The notes: generated by a model not told the origin, from the sequence alone. DNA of 64,000 nt from Exiguobacterium marinum DSM 16307 (GCF_000620845.1 NZ_KK211189.1:368501-432500); one strand, 5' to 3'; counted from the stretch's first letter, positions 1 through 9,411 are shown. A program made the numbers and translations.

Positions 1-654
1 GTCCCGCTTAATTTGATTAAAATCGTGAATACTTGGAAACTCAGCAACTCGATCTCTAACCATTGGACGATATACATTTTCATAAGCCTTAATCCATTCT
101 AAGGTTAACGGAATCGATTCATTCCACATCGTTTCAAATCGATTGAAAAAGTGTTGAACAATTTCACCGTTTTCATGAGAAGTAAGTTTAATATTCCATT
201 CGTAGTTTGTTTTTAATGCTCCTGCAGTTAAGTTTGAACTACCAACAATCAATGAATAGTACTCTTCATGTTGAAAAATATACCCTTTTGAATGAAACGC
301 ATTCACATCTGCAATTCTTACGTCAACGTTCGAAATTTTTAAAAGTTCTTTAAACATTTTTGGCTGATTAAACAGTTGATATGTAGAAGTAATGATCTCG
401 CCTCGGATACCTTTTTGACTCAAGTCGTATAATGTTGATTTGAGTGTTGCCAAACCTGATTCTGTAATGAACGCAACAGCGAATTGAAACTTCTTACAAA
501 CTTTCAATTCATCGAGTAACACGGTCAATACATCCTGTCTTTTAACTCGTTCGTTTACTAAAAGTTCTGGTTTAAATGGACTAGAATGATGGTGATCTTT
601 ATCTATAAACCCAGTATAAAGAGAGCTTTCTAATTGTCTTTTAAAATGACTCAT
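1..654 (-). CDS. PLD-like nuclease domain of a DEAD/DEAH helicase family protein, N-terminal part (runs off the window)
   Basis: An uninterrupted frame of 218 codons starts at ATG 654 behind an AGGAGG site and continues past base 1, so only the N-terminus is visible. It carries one phospholipase-D half-site: an HSKGY motif near residue 121 followed by GSSNLTAGAL near residue 137, the HxK...GSxN signature of PLD-type nucleases. Proteins beginning this way are usually long helicases with an N-terminal PLD domain, a DEAD/DEAH and helicase-C core and a DUF3427 tail, often found in defence or mobile loci. The helicase part is inferred from that family resemblance and is not in view. The reading is more AT-rich than the genes to its right, which fits an acquired gene. 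Confidence 0.75.
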   Translation of the reverse strand, partial: MSHFKRQLESSLYTGFIDKDHHHSSPFKPELLVNERVKRQDVLTVLLDELKVCKKFQFAVAFITESGLATLKSTLYDLSQKGIRGEIITSTYQLFNQPKMFKELLKISNVDVRIADVNAFHSKGYIFQHEEYYSLIVGSSNLTAGALKTNYEWNIKLTSHENGEIVQHFFNRFETMWNESIPLTLEWIKAYENVYRPMVRDRVAEFPSIHDFNQIKRD

Positions 655-766
655 TGGTTCCTCCTACTTATCACTAAGTAAATTGAAATATATTCTATGA
701 TGTGAAATAGTTTTACATATATTTCATTATTGGCTTTTCACTAAAAATGATCAAGGAGAATCCATC

Positions 767-1309
767 ATGTCCACGCTCTATTTGATACGCCACTGCTCGG
801 CCTCCGGTCAAGAACCTGATGCACCGCTCACGGAAGCAGGTCACGCACAAGCTCTCCTGCTTCACGACTTTTTTCGTGATATCTCGATTGATCGGATCAT
901 CTCAAGCGATTACATCCGTGCGGTCGCTTCGGTCACGTCACTCGCCGATGCCCACCAACTTCAAATCGAGCGTGAACCGTTACTGAGAGAACGCATCCTG
1001 TCTCACGAACCGCTTGAAGACTGGCTGACCCCATTACGTCAATCGTTCATCGACCCGACTTTCAAACTACTTGATGCTGAATCTAGCCAAGAAGCGATGA
1101 ATCGCATCCTACAAGTCGTGGAGCGTGCTCAATCTCAACATGCCGCGACACTATTGGTGACGCACGGCAATCTGCTCGCACTCCTCTTACAACATCTCGA
1201 TCCACGATATGACTTTGAAACGTGGCGTACGATGCGTAATCCAGACGTCTATCGCCTCGATTTCGATGGTCATAATTCAGTTATTGAGCACATTTGGCCA
1301 TACAAATAA
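767..1309 (+). CDS. Histidine phosphatase family protein (phosphoglycerate mutase-like)
   Basis: This 180-residue protein has the histidine-phosphatase fold signature LIRHCSASG at residues 6-14, where His8 would form the phosphohistidine, and a second catalytic segment THGN near residue 132. The RHG triplet typical of the family is RHC here, as in many small Bacillales members. Length fits the GpmB/PhoE-like subgroup, which acts on small phosphoesters. The substrate cannot be told from sequence. The ATG follows AAGGAGAA at good spacing. It stands alone on the plus strand, convergent with degV, and shares a bidirectional terminator with it. Confidence 0.85.
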   Translation: MSTLYLIRHCSASGQEPDAPLTEAGHAQALLLHDFFRDISIDRIISSDYIRAVASVTSLADAHQLQIEREPLLRERILSHEPLEDWLTPLRQSFIDPTFKLLDAESSQEAMNRILQVVERAQSQHAATLLVTHGNLLALLLQHLDPRYDFETWRTMRNPDVYRLDFDGHNSVIEHIWPYK

Positions 1310-1334
1310 GCCGCCTCGACATGAGACGGCTTTT
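1308..1334. terminator. Bidirectional terminator between the histidine phosphatase and degV
   Basis: Arms AAGCCGCCTC and GAGACGGCTT pair with one mismatch around a short loop and are followed by TTTTATT on the plus strand, with A residues on the left for the opposite direction. It sits exactly between two convergent stop codons. Confidence 0.75.
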
Positions 1335-1335
1335 A

Positions 1336-2199
1336 TTACTTCTCTACGAAAAACATTGAAATCGCACCTAAACCAACGTGTGTCCCGACCGAGACACCCA
1401 TCTGCATGAGGTAAATCTCGCCTGTAAAATCTGTTTCTGCTTCAATCTTCGCTTTTAAATTTTCGGCAACTCGCTGATCGGATGTATACCCGATGATCAC
1501 AAAATTCGTGATATCCGGATTCACGCGTTTCACGAACTCGTCCGTATAATGCTTCAGCACTTTACGGGTACCTCGTTCCTTGGCAACAATCGCACCTTTG
1601 CCGTCCTTCATGCTCATAATCGGCTTGACCATAAGTAGCTTTCCGATGATGGCACTCGTGTTCGAGATTCGTCCGCTCTTGATCAAATGGTCCAAGTCGT
1701 CCACGGATAAGAAATGCTTCACTTTCGTCTTGTACGTCTCATTGAAGTCAACGAGCTGTTCGAACGTCGCACCGGCTTCACGCATCTGCGCACTCTTTAG
1801 CAACAGCCAGCCGCTCCCGTGACTCATCGAACGGGAGTCGACAACGTGAATTTTAACAGTCGAGTCAGGATGCGCCTCTTCGAAGTACTCTTTTCCGATG
1901 ATCGCCGACTGATACGAGCCGCTCGTGCCACTCGACATACAAATGCATAAAATCTCCTCATGACCGGCAGCGACCGCATCTTCCATCAATCGTAAGAACG
2001 TCGCCGGGCTCGGCATTGCCGTCGTCGGAAATTCCGGGAGCGCTTCCAACATTCCATAAAAATCATCCGGCTGGATATCCACCCGGTCCTGGTAAGACAT
2101 ATTGTTCATGGTAATGATCAACGGCGCGACCCCGATGTTGTACCGTTCAAGCACTTCATCCGATAAGTCACACGTTGAATCTGCTAATAATTTAATCAT
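1336..2199 (-). CDS. DegV family fatty-acid-binding protein
   Basis: A 287-residue DegV-domain protein. The N-terminal IKLLADSTCDLSDE matches the family start (lipid-binding loop with D-S-T/S), and the second lobe has SMSHGSGWLLL. DegV/FakB proteins hold a fatty acid and, with FakA kinase, present it for phosphorylation and phospholipid synthesis. Whether this copy partners FakA is not shown here. A longer frame begins at 2223, but GGAGG lies just upstream of ATG 2199 and the family alignment begins there, so I use 2199. It is a single gene ending at a shared terminator. Confidence 0.9.
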   Translation of the reverse strand: MIKLLADSTCDLSDEVLERYNIGVAPLIITMNNMSYQDRVDIQPDDFYGMLEALPEFPTTAMPSPATFLRLMEDAVAAGHEEILCICMSSGTSGSYQSAIIGKEYFEEAHPDSTVKIHVVDSRSMSHGSGWLLLKSAQMREAGATFEQLVDFNETYKTKVKHFLSVDDLDHLIKSGRISNTSAIIGKLLMVKPIMSMKDGKGAIVAKERGTRKVLKHYTDEFVKRVNPDITNFVIIGYTSDQRVAENLKAKIEAETDFTGEIYLMQMGVSVGTHVGLGAISMFFVEK

Positions 2200-2314
2200 G
2201 CATTCCTCCAAAACTTTCTCCATAAGTGACGGGAATCATCCTATAACTTCGTCGATTCCGACGTCACGATAGGACCTCTTCTAGTGTAGCAGATTTGGAG
2301 GGGGAAATGTTTTT

Positions 2315-2797
2315 TTACTGGGTTTGATGTGCGACTTGTTTCTCGTGGTGTAAGAGCCATTCTTTTCGCCATAATCCGCCGGCATAGCCAGTCAATTTCC
2401 CGTTTAATCCGATGACACGGTGACATGGCACAACGATGCTCAGCTTGTTGCGTCCGTTCGTTGCTCCGACCGCGCGGACAGCCGCGGGTCGTTTCACTCG
2501 TTCGGCGAGTTCTCGGTAAGAAGCCGTCTCCGCATAAGGAATTTTCTGTAACGTACTCCACACATCCCGCTGAAACGGCGTGCCCACTTGTTCAATCGGA
2601 AAGGTGAACGTCATCCTCTCCCCTCGAAAATAATCATCGAGTTCATCCTTACACTGTCGCAACACATCAGGTACATTCGGTTCAGGTAAGTGCGCCGCTT
2701 CGCGTTCGACGAATAAGATTGATTGAATGACTTTCTCTGTCCCAACGACTTCGATCAAGCCAATTGGTGTCTCCACGTCTAGTCTATACGTTCCCAT
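2315..2797 (-). CDS. ogt: Methylated-DNA--protein-cysteine S-methyltransferase
   Basis: A 160-residue suicide repair enzyme that moves the methyl group of O6-methylguanine to its own cysteine. The active-site block IVVPCHRVIG is intact with Cys125, and the helix-turn-helix arginine finger region ASYRELAERVKRPAAVRAVG precedes it. GGAGG sits 7 bases before ATG 2797, which decides the start over an upstream in-frame ATG. It is the last gene of the ada-alkA-ogt operon and overlaps alkA by 14 bases. It corresponds in role to AdaB of Bacillus subtilis. Confidence 0.94.
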   Translation of the reverse strand: MGTYRLDVETPIGLIEVVGTEKVIQSILFVEREAAHLPEPNVPDVLRQCKDELDDYFRGERMTFTFPIEQVGTPFQRDVWSTLQKIPYAETASYRELAERVKRPAAVRAVGATNGRNKLSIVVPCHRVIGLNGKLTGYAGGLWRKEWLLHHEKQVAHQTQ

Positions 2798-3677
2798 ATA
2801 ATGACCTCCACAGATAAAATGTCGCGTATCCTTCCCAACCCTTCCAGGACTCACCGTAACGTCTCACTTCTTCAATCGTCGGCTTTTCAGTCGTCCCTAA
2901 ACGATGCTGAATCGCTTGATGCAATCCGACATCTGCCACCGGGAAGGCTGAGGCGTCTTGAAAACACTTCATCAACACATAGTCCGCCGTCCAGGCCCCG
3001 ACACCTCGAATGGACAGCAATCGTTGACGGATATCAGTTGAAGACTGCGACTGTAGAGCCGATTTTGATAACGTCCCACCTGTTATTTCCCGTGCAATAT
3101 CAATGATATACTCCGCTTTCCTTCGACTGAACTGAAGCTCACGTAACGCTTCCGGTTCGAGCGAGGCGATTCGTTCTGCCCGTGGGAACGTCCAATACGT
3201 TCTTCCCTCGACGACTCGCTGTTCTCCATATCGTTCGACGAACCGACGTTTGATTGTATAGGCGAAGGATAACGTGATTTGTTGCCCGATGATGGCCCAC
3301 GTGAGTGCCTCGAACAAATCTGGAAAGCCGATCATCCGTAACCCGCGATGCGCTTCAATCAAAGGAGCCAGTAATTCATCCTCTGCCCCCATCGCCTCAA
3401 ACGGTGTTAGGTCACGATCGAGGTCTAACCAGTCACGCACCTCACATTCAATGCTTTCCATCTCCATCTCTGAAACGTCATCGACTGGGAACACCACACG
3501 AATGTGACCCTGCTCTCCTTGAAGTTCGACGAGGATAAGGCGTTCCCCGATTCGCATCAACTTTTGAATCGCCTCGTCCGTCGTGACATGGAGCACCTCT
3601 TGATTTGACCGACTTAAAAAGACGAGATACTCTTGAAAATCAAACGGCTGCTGTACAGCGATTAGCATCTCTGTCAT
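2784..3677 (-). CDS. alkA: DNA-3-methyladenine glycosylase II family protein
   Basis: A 297-residue HhH-GPD base-excision glycosylase. It shows the helix-hairpin-helix LLSIRGVGAWTADYVL and, after it, FPVADVGLHQAI, whose Asp is the expected catalytic residue. Enzymes of this family remove 3-methyladenine and other alkylated bases, leaving abasic sites. The N-terminal part (about 110 residues) is a family-typical TBP-like AlkA N domain. I start at ATG 3677, which has AGGAGAGG upstream and overlaps the ada stop as ATGA, so the two are translationally coupled. It also overlaps ogt by 14 bases. Confidence 0.9.
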   Translation of the reverse strand: MTEMLIAVQQPFDFQEYLVFLSRSNQEVLHVTTDEAIQKLMRIGERLILVELQGEQGHIRVVFPVDDVSEMEMESIECEVRDWLDLDRDLTPFEAMGAEDELLAPLIEAHRGLRMIGFPDLFEALTWAIIGQQITLSFAYTIKRRFVERYGEQRVVEGRTYWTFPRAERIASLEPEALRELQFSRRKAEYIIDIAREITGGTLSKSALQSQSSTDIRQRLLSIRGVGAWTADYVLMKCFQDASAFPVADVGLHQAIQHRLGTTEKPTIEEVRRYGESWKGWEGYATFYLWRSLYGNV

Positions 3678-4228
3678 ACGTCCTCTCCTTTTCGATACGT
3701 ATTTGGTGTACAACCTTTCACTTGACGGAACACGCGGTAAAAGTTCGACGGTGTTTGAAACCCGACCTCATAGCAGACTGTCAGATTGCTCATCGCGGTC
3801 GTTCGTAATAAATAAGCTGCCTTGTCGATACGAAGTCGCTCCAATAGTTGCCTTGGCGTCTCTCCTGTCGTTTGGGTGAACGTTCGCTCCAAATGGAACG
3901 GACTCAGCTGGACATGCTCGGCAATTTGTTCGAGGCGAATCGGCTGTTTATAATGTTCCATCAGATACACTGTCACCTGTTGTACGAGCGCTCGGTGTGG
4001 GGCATGCTCGACTTCCGGCTGGCATCGCTTGCACGGTCGGAATCCGTTCGCTTCCACCTCTTGTCTCGTCATATAAAAATCGACATTCTCTTTTTTCGGT
4101 TTGCGGGAACGGCATGATGGTCGGCAATAGATTCCTGTCGTCTTGACGGCCGTATAGAATAACCCGTCATACGTCGCATCACAAGCGAGCACTTTCGCCC
4201 ATTTTTCTTCAAATGTCAGCATCTCCAC
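3674..4228 (-). CDS. adaA: Ada-type methylation-responsive transcriptional activator
   Basis: A 184-residue protein with two parts: an Ada metal-binding domain (residues 1-75) and an AraC-type helix-turn-helix (about 90-180). Four cysteines at 35, 39, 66 and 69 match the zinc-binding set of Ada, where one also takes a methyl group from DNA methylphosphotriesters and so switches the protein to an activator. It lacks the O6-methylguanine domain, like B. subtilis AdaA, and that activity is supplied by ogt two genes downstream. Start is GTG 4228 behind AAGGAG; ATG 4222 is also possible. It should autoregulate the operon, but I did not identify its operator. Confidence 0.93.
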   Translation of the reverse strand: MEMLTFEEKWAKVLACDATYDGLFYTAVKTTGIYCRPSCRSRKPKKENVDFYMTRQEVEANGFRPCKRCQPEVEHAPHRALVQQVTVYLMEHYKQPIRLEQIAEHVQLSPFHLERTFTQTTGETPRQLLERLRIDKAAYLLRTTAMSNLTVCYEVGFQTPSNFYRVFRQVKGCTPNTYRKGEDV

Positions 4229-4313
4229 ACCCCTTTCTCCTTACACTGTAGCAAATCTAAAATCAACATTTCGTCCTCTTTCTTGCGCTTACAATCCCCT
4301 GTTTTTGAAACGT

Positions 4314-4341
4314 TTTACAGATTTCAATCGTATCCTATAGT
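4314..4341 (+). promoter_or_regulatory. Predicted sigma-A promoter of mprF
   Basis: TTTACA at 4314-4319 and TATAGT at 4336-4341 are separated by 16 bases and lie 54 bases before the mprF start. Close to the sigma-A consensus; no recognisable operator accompanies it. Confidence 0.55.
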
Positions 4342-4394
4342 ACGATTTAGTTAGAAGACACTGTCAGTCATATGACAGATAAGGAGAAAACCTC

Positions 4395-6887
4395 ATGCGC
4401 ACTCGTTTTTCATGGAAACAATTAAAATGGCTCATCCCTATAGCATTAATCGGTTTGATCTTGATTCAGAGCGGACAAGAGTTGAAAGACCTCTCGCTCG
4501 CGACCGCCTTCACGACACTGAAACAACTGACCGGTTGGGAACAGTTCACACTCATCCTACTCGGTGGATTCGCTGTCTTGACCATGACGGGCTATGACTA
4601 TTTCTTGCTACGCTCTTTACATATCGAGCTACCGAAACGAAAAATCGTTCAAACGGCATGGATCACGAACTCGATGAACGGGATGCTCGGCTTCGGCGGC
4701 GTGATCGGGATCGCGCTTCGTACCTCGCTCTATCGTCCCTATACGGACACGAAACGCTTGCTCCGTGCCATCGGGTGGATGACTCCGACACTTATCAGCG
4801 GTCTGTCCATTCTTTCCATCGGTGTGCTCCTCGGTATCTTCCCGGCCGGTGGGCTAGTCGGTACGAAACCGTGGATTTGGCCAGTGTTACTCGCCGTGAG
4901 TGCGATGCTCCCGTTTTATTTGTTCGTCACATCACGCCGATCAAACGTCGGGTGGTCCACTCTGCTCGGGTATACGATGACCTCGCTCGCAGAATGGGTC
5001 ACCGCTGGATTCGTCGCCATCTATGCTTTGACATTACTAGACGGTTCGGCCTCGTTCGTGCAATTTTTCGGAGTATTCATCGTCGCGACGGTCGTCGGTG
5101 TCGTCTCTCTCGTACCTGGGGGTGCCGGAACGTTTGACTTACTGTATCTCGTTGGGATGACTCAACTTGGGATTCATCAAGACATCGTTTTGTCTTCACT
5201 AATCATCTACCGATTCGTTTATTTTGTCGTCCCATTTTTAATTGGCCTCTTTCTCGCGGCTATCGCGTTTGGGGACCAGGTCGTCAAACAAATCGAGTAT
5301 CGGCCAATCATCGGGTCCTCGTATGAGATTGGGACCGTCGTCTGGCGCGTCGTTTCGCGGACGCTTGCGAAGATTGGACGATTGACCGGAAGTCTCATCG
5401 CACTCATGAGCAGTCTGTTGATTTGGTTCCAGACGCTTCTCCCGAGCGTGACGCCGCTCTATGAAGTGAATCGCTGGTTTGAATGGGTCGGTACCCTTTT
5501 CTTATTGAGTGCCGGACTTCTCATGTTTTTGTCCGTCTATGGCATGTATGTGCGGACAAAACGAACACTCTGGTTACTCAACACTGCCTTCATCTTGGCG
5601 ACCATCGGGGTCATCGCTCGTGGTTTAAACCTGTTTGAGACCTTCGTCGTCATCGGGTTTGCGACGTTCGTCTGGTTGACACGTAAACGACACGTCCGAT
5701 ACCGCTCGATTTTAACGACAGGACGTCTCATTCGAAGCTTGATCTACGTCCTGCTCTATGTCGGCACCCACGCCCTCTTGTTACAGTCATTCGCGGGTAC
5801 GGATGACTTATTCTTCACATCGCATCAAGCCGGTTGGTTGACGACGTTCGTCTTGTTATTGACTTCGATCGTAGCAAGTGCGCTTCTGCTCTTATTCGAC
5901 CGTTGGAAACGCCCGGCGCTTGGAGAGGCATACGATGAACATCGAATCAGACAGTTTCAAGCAACACAGCACACATCGAGTGGCTTCGACTTGGCCCATA
6001 TGGCAGATAAGCGCTTTTACATGAACGAGGCAGGAAATGCGTGTCTCTTATTTGCGACAGCACGGAATCATGCCATCGTTCTTGGTGACATTCAAGGCGA
6101 GAAGCAGGCTACAACTTCTCTTTTGACACGATTCATTGAAGATGCAGATCGAATCGGGTATATTCCTTTATTTTATCAAATTACACCGAATTGGATGCCT
6201 CGCCTTCATGATGCCGGCTTCACGTTCTTCAAATTAGGGGAAGAGGCGACGATTGACGTCTCGGCCTTCTCCTTATCCGGGAAGAAGCGTGCAAATATGC
6301 GCTCTCTCTACAATCAGTTTGAGAAGAAGGGCATCACGTTCGACATCGTCTGTGAACCGAGCCTCCTTCTGTTACAAGAGTTAAAAGACATCTCAGATGA
6401 GTGGATTGGCAATCGAAATGAGAAAGGCTTCTCCCTCGGTTTCTTCGACTATGAAACGTTGACCCGTTATCCGATTGCCTTATTACGAGATGCGGACGGT
6501 GTCGTCGTAGCTTTCATTTCGTTACTCCGAGGAGACGGAGCCATCTCAATCGATTTGATGCGTTCGAAAAATGAGGCGCCATCTGGAGCAATCGAAGTAT
6601 TGATTCTTCACATCATCGAATGGGCTCGCGAAGAAGGATATAATCATGTCGGACTCGGCGTGGCACCACTTGCGGCCGTCGGGGGGCAGACGTTCTCCCA
6701 TTGGCCAGAGCGCGTCGCCGCCGATATTTTTGAAAATATCAGCTACATCTATCCGTTCAGTGGCTTGCGACAGTTCAAACAGAAGTTCAAACCGTCGTGG
6801 GAAGGTCGCTATCTCGCGTTTCGTCAACGCCGGAAGTTGTTACCCTCGATTTTACGGACAGCGCGATTGATTAGTCGCAAACGTTAA
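4395..6887 (+). CDS. mprF: Bifunctional lysylphosphatidylglycerol synthetase/flippase MprF
   Basis: An 830-residue membrane enzyme. Roughly the first 520 residues are a chain of hydrophobic segments (flippase part), and the C-terminal 300 are a soluble DUF2156 aminoacyl-transferase domain. It transfers lysine from Lys-tRNA to phosphatidylglycerol in the membrane and flips the product outward, lowering surface negative charge and giving resistance to cationic peptides. Length matches MprF of staphylococci and bacilli (about 840-860). AAGGAG precedes the ATG. It is monocistronic, between its own promoter and a strong terminator. Confidence 0.92.
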   Translation: MRTRFSWKQLKWLIPIALIGLILIQSGQELKDLSLATAFTTLKQLTGWEQFTLILLGGFAVLTMTGYDYFLLRSLHIELPKRKIVQTAWITNSMNGMLGFGGVIGIALRTSLYRPYTDTKRLLRAIGWMTPTLISGLSILSIGVLLGIFPAGGLVGTKPWIWPVLLAVSAMLPFYLFVTSRRSNVGWSTLLGYTMTSLAEWVTAGFVAIYALTLLDGSASFVQFFGVFIVATVVGVVSLVPGGAGTFDLLYLVGMTQLGIHQDIVLSSLIIYRFVYFVVPFLIGLFLAAIAFGDQVVKQIEYRPIIGSSYEIGTVVWRVVSRTLAKIGRLTGSLIALMSSLLIWFQTLLPSVTPLYEVNRWFEWVGTLFLLSAGLLMFLSVYGMYVRTKRTLWLLNTAFILATIGVIARGLNLFETFVVIGFATFVWLTRKRHVRYRSILTTGRLIRSLIYVLLYVGTHALLLQSFAGTDDLFFTSHQAGWLTTFVLLLTSIVASALLLLFDRWKRPALGEAYDEHRIRQFQATQHTSSGFDLAHMADKRFYMNEAGNACLLFATARNHAIVLGDIQGEKQATTSLLTRFIEDADRIGYIPLFYQITPNWMPRLHDAGFTFFKLGEEATIDVSAFSLSGKKRANMRSLYNQFEKKGITFDIVCEPSLLLLQELKDISDEWIGNRNEKGFSLGFFDYETLTRYPIALLRDADGVVVAFISLLRGDGAISIDLMRSKNEAPSGAIEVLILHIIEWAREEGYNHVGLGVAPLAAVGGQTFSHWPERVAADIFENISYIYPFSGLRQFKQKFKPSWEGRYLAFRQRRKLLPSILRTARLISRKR

Positions 6888-6888
6888 A

Positions 6889-6925
6889 AAAACAGGAATT
6901 TCTCATCGTGAGAAATTCCTGTTTT
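6889..6925. terminator. Strong bidirectional terminator between mprF and the GH16 gene
   Basis: A near-perfect 16-base stem (arm AACAGGAATTTCTC and its complement) around the loop ATCGT, with T residues on the right and A residues on the left. It ends both convergent genes. Confidence 0.9.
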
Positions 6926-6935
6926 GCGTATCATC

Positions 6936-9326
6936 TTATTTCAATGTCACACTCACGTTATCAATTGTGATGTCATGGGCACCAAGTGGTGATCCTTCTG
7001 TGCGTCCCATCAAGAACTTCAATCCTGTCATATCCGTTACTGGCATCGTCACTTCAAACGTATACGTGTTCGTTTCTGGCGTGACCAAAACGACTTCGCT
7101 CAAATAGCGATAGTAGCTGGCATTTTCCAATGTCACTTCGAATGAACGAGCGACTGTAGAAGATGCATCGAATTGGACGACGTACGTTTGATCTTGTTGT
7201 AACTCGAGACCGCCTTGTTCCATGAGGACACTCCACGCTTCGTTCCCTTCTTGCGTAATCGAGATACGTGCCGCCTCATTCACCGCTTCGACAGCAGCCT
7301 GTGCGTCAAAGTGGACATAGGAGCCCCAGCTGGTGAATCCTTCTGTGAATGCACCGTTTTTAAGTGGAGACGGGTCGATATAAACCGGTGTGACATCGCG
7401 CAATTCGACATCATCGATTTCAATCACACCTTTTTCAGAACCAAGAATGAACTGAAGCTGACTCATGAGGTCCGTTCCGGCTTCCATCGTGAACGGAATT
7501 TCATACGTATCGAACGCTTCAGATAGCGCAATACGCTCTAGCGGAAGGTAGGCATCCCCATCCTCTCCGCTCAATCCGACTTGAAGACCGCCTACACGCT
7601 CTGCACGTGCTTTGAAGCGGAGAACGTATTCATGTCCCTCTTGCAATTGAATACCCTGCTGCACCAATGTTGCCGGTGCCCCTTTTTTCTTGTTCGTTTC
7701 AAAGCGGAAGAGACGCTCTACTGGATCGACCGTTCCTGTCCCTTTCGTGACACCTGGGTCGAACGTCCAATACGTCATGCGATTCATCGCGCCTTGGTCG
7801 AACATACCGTTATATACGTGATTTCCATCGCCAAGCATCGGTTTCGTCGCATTCGGGTTGAATGCCTCACGAGGCGTCTGCTCGACACGGACGTTCCCGA
7901 TTTGGACGCCCGACGCACTGAGCCCGACGTTGAACTCGAGACGTGCCGCAAGATCCGTTTCTTCTGTCATATCGAACGTCATCGAGTACGTTTGAACGTC
8001 TGTCGTCAAATCGAATGACCCTTCATCAGAATATTTCGCGTAGCCTCGGTCTGGACCCCCACCGACTTTAACGGCAATCGAACGCGCCGCGTCCGCCTTA
8101 GCGTCAAACGTCACTTTATAATGTCCACCTTGTCCGAGCGACACGTTTTGAATCAATTGATGCGAGTACGGTTGGCTTCCTGCTTGATCAATCGAAATGT
8201 CGGCGAATCGTGCCCCCGCCAAGTCGATCACATCGATGGAACCGACGCCACCAAAGTCAGGAAGCGCCACATAGTTCCAGTACGTCGGGTTGAGCGGCTG
8301 TGCACCGTTCGTCACCGTCGTGATCAGTTCTGTATAGTCTTCGTCATAGACAAGATTTCCGTCTTCTAAAGGTTGTTTCGCACCTTCTGGTAACACGACT
8401 TCCTCATCTGAATACGTCGGTTCGACAGCATCACGATACTTCCCGTTCTTCAAGTCAAACACGCGGACGTAATCGACTTCCATCTCTGCCGGGAACGGTG
8501 TCGTCTCGTCAACGTCCCCATCGAACCATCCACCGACCGCCAAGTTCATAATCAAGTAAAAATCTTGGTCGAATGGTGCAGGATAGCTATATTTCGATGC
8601 TTTGTTCGCTTCTTTCGCATACCAGTCGTTTTGTGTTTGATAGAGCTGACCGTCTACATACCAACGAATCTCACCTGGTTCCCACTCGACCGCATATGTA
8701 TGCCACTTGTCGATGCCGTCACCCTCTGCGAAGTGATAGTCTTTCCCCGTATATTTGTTGTTCGGCCACGTTTCCCCGTAGTGAATCGTACCAGCGACTT
8801 TATCTGGCTGACTGCCCCACGATTCCATGATGTCGATTTCACCAGATGCGGCCCAACCACCGTAGCGGTCTTCTTCTGGGAGCATCCAAAATGCAGGCCA
8901 GAGCCCTTTCCCTGTCGGAAGTTTCGCTCGCATCTCATAACGACCGTACGTTTTACTGAACGTACCCTTCGTCGTCAACTTCGCCGATGTGTAATCATAT
9001 GTGCCGAATTGATCCGATGCTTGTTCCTTTTTCGCACGGATGACGAGCTTCCCATCTTTCACGAAAGCGTTTTCGTTTTTGTCCGTATAAAATTGCTTCT
9101 CATTGTTTCCCCAACCAGCAGCGACTGGATTTCCGTCTTTGTCGACAATCCAGTTCCCCGTTTCAAAATTCCATTTCGAGTGATCGATTTCAGACTTACT
9201 AAACTCATCTGACCAGACAAGTTTCCACTTAGCGTCGTAGGCTTTTGAACTCTTTTCAGCCGGCACCTCTTGTGGCAATGACAGGACAAGACCTGTCCCG
9301 AGTGCGAGTGCAACCCATTTCTTCAT
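6936..9326 (-). CDS. Secreted GH16 endo-beta-glucanase (laminarinase-like) with C-terminal carbohydrate-binding domains
   Basis: A 796-residue exported enzyme. Residues 1-24 form a signal peptide (KK, then a hydrophobic run, then VPAEK). A GH16 catalytic domain follows to about residue 290, with the motif GEIDIMESWG near 163-168, the E-x-D-x-x-E nucleophile and acid/base pattern of beta-1,3-glucanases. The rest contains three repeated beta-sandwich segments of the CBM4/9 type, each beginning with a phrase like NGxFxxG. It should cut laminarin or mixed-linkage beta-glucan outside the cell. GGAGG is 7 bases from ATG 9326 and 4 from ATG 9329; I prefer the former. Two cre-like operators overlap its promoter region. 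Confidence 0.88.
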   Translation of the reverse strand: MKKWVALALGTGLVLSLPQEVPAEKSSKAYDAKWKLVWSDEFSKSEIDHSKWNFETGNWIVDKDGNPVAAGWGNNEKQFYTDKNENAFVKDGKLVIRAKKEQASDQFGTYDYTSAKLTTKGTFSKTYGRYEMRAKLPTGKGLWPAFWMLPEEDRYGGWAASGEIDIMESWGSQPDKVAGTIHYGETWPNNKYTGKDYHFAEGDGIDKWHTYAVEWEPGEIRWYVDGQLYQTQNDWYAKEANKASKYSYPAPFDQDFYLIMNLAVGGWFDGDVDETTPFPAEMEVDYVRVFDLKNGKYRDAVEPTYSDEEVVLPEGAKQPLEDGNLVYDEDYTELITTVTNGAQPLNPTYWNYVALPDFGGVGSIDVIDLAGARFADISIDQAGSQPYSHQLIQNVSLGQGGHYKVTFDAKADAARSIAVKVGGGPDRGYAKYSDEGSFDLTTDVQTYSMTFDMTEETDLAARLEFNVGLSASGVQIGNVRVEQTPREAFNPNATKPMLGDGNHVYNGMFDQGAMNRMTYWTFDPGVTKGTGTVDPVERLFRFETNKKKGAPATLVQQGIQLQEGHEYVLRFKARAERVGGLQVGLSGEDGDAYLPLERIALSEAFDTYEIPFTMEAGTDLMSQLQFILGSEKGVIEIDDVELRDVTPVYIDPSPLKNGAFTEGFTSWGSYVHFDAQAAVEAVNEAARISITQEGNEAWSVLMEQGGLELQQDQTYVVQFDASSTVARSFEVTLENASYYRYLSEVVLVTPETNTYTFEVTMPVTDMTGLKFLMGRTEGSPLGAHDITIDNVSVTLK

Positions 9327-9376
9327 CATGTGTCCTCCTTCAGGATAAGTGATGGCAATATGTCATTCCGTTCTTT

Positions 9377-9403
9377 TGAAAGCGATTTCCGAAAGCGCTT
9401 TCG
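9377..9403. promoter_or_regulatory. Tandem cre-like operators downstream of the GH16 promoter
   Basis: Two sites of the LacI/CcpA operator type lie side by side: TGAAAGCGATTTCC at 9377-9390 and the perfect 14-base palindrome CGAAAGCGCTTTCG at 9390-9403. They sit just after the predicted transcription start, where CcpA or a LacI-family repressor would block elongation. This suggests carbon-source control of the glucanase. Confidence 0.65.
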
Positions 9404-9411
9404 TTAATTTC

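Noticed and set aside
4658..5137. A 159-codon plus-strand frame in another register
   Set aside because: Out-of-frame with mprF, full of Arg and His, and without a ribosome site.
8565..9212. A 215-codon plus-strand frame
   Set aside because: It runs antisense to the GH16 gene and its composition (many Phe, Arg, Cys) is typical of an antisense shadow.
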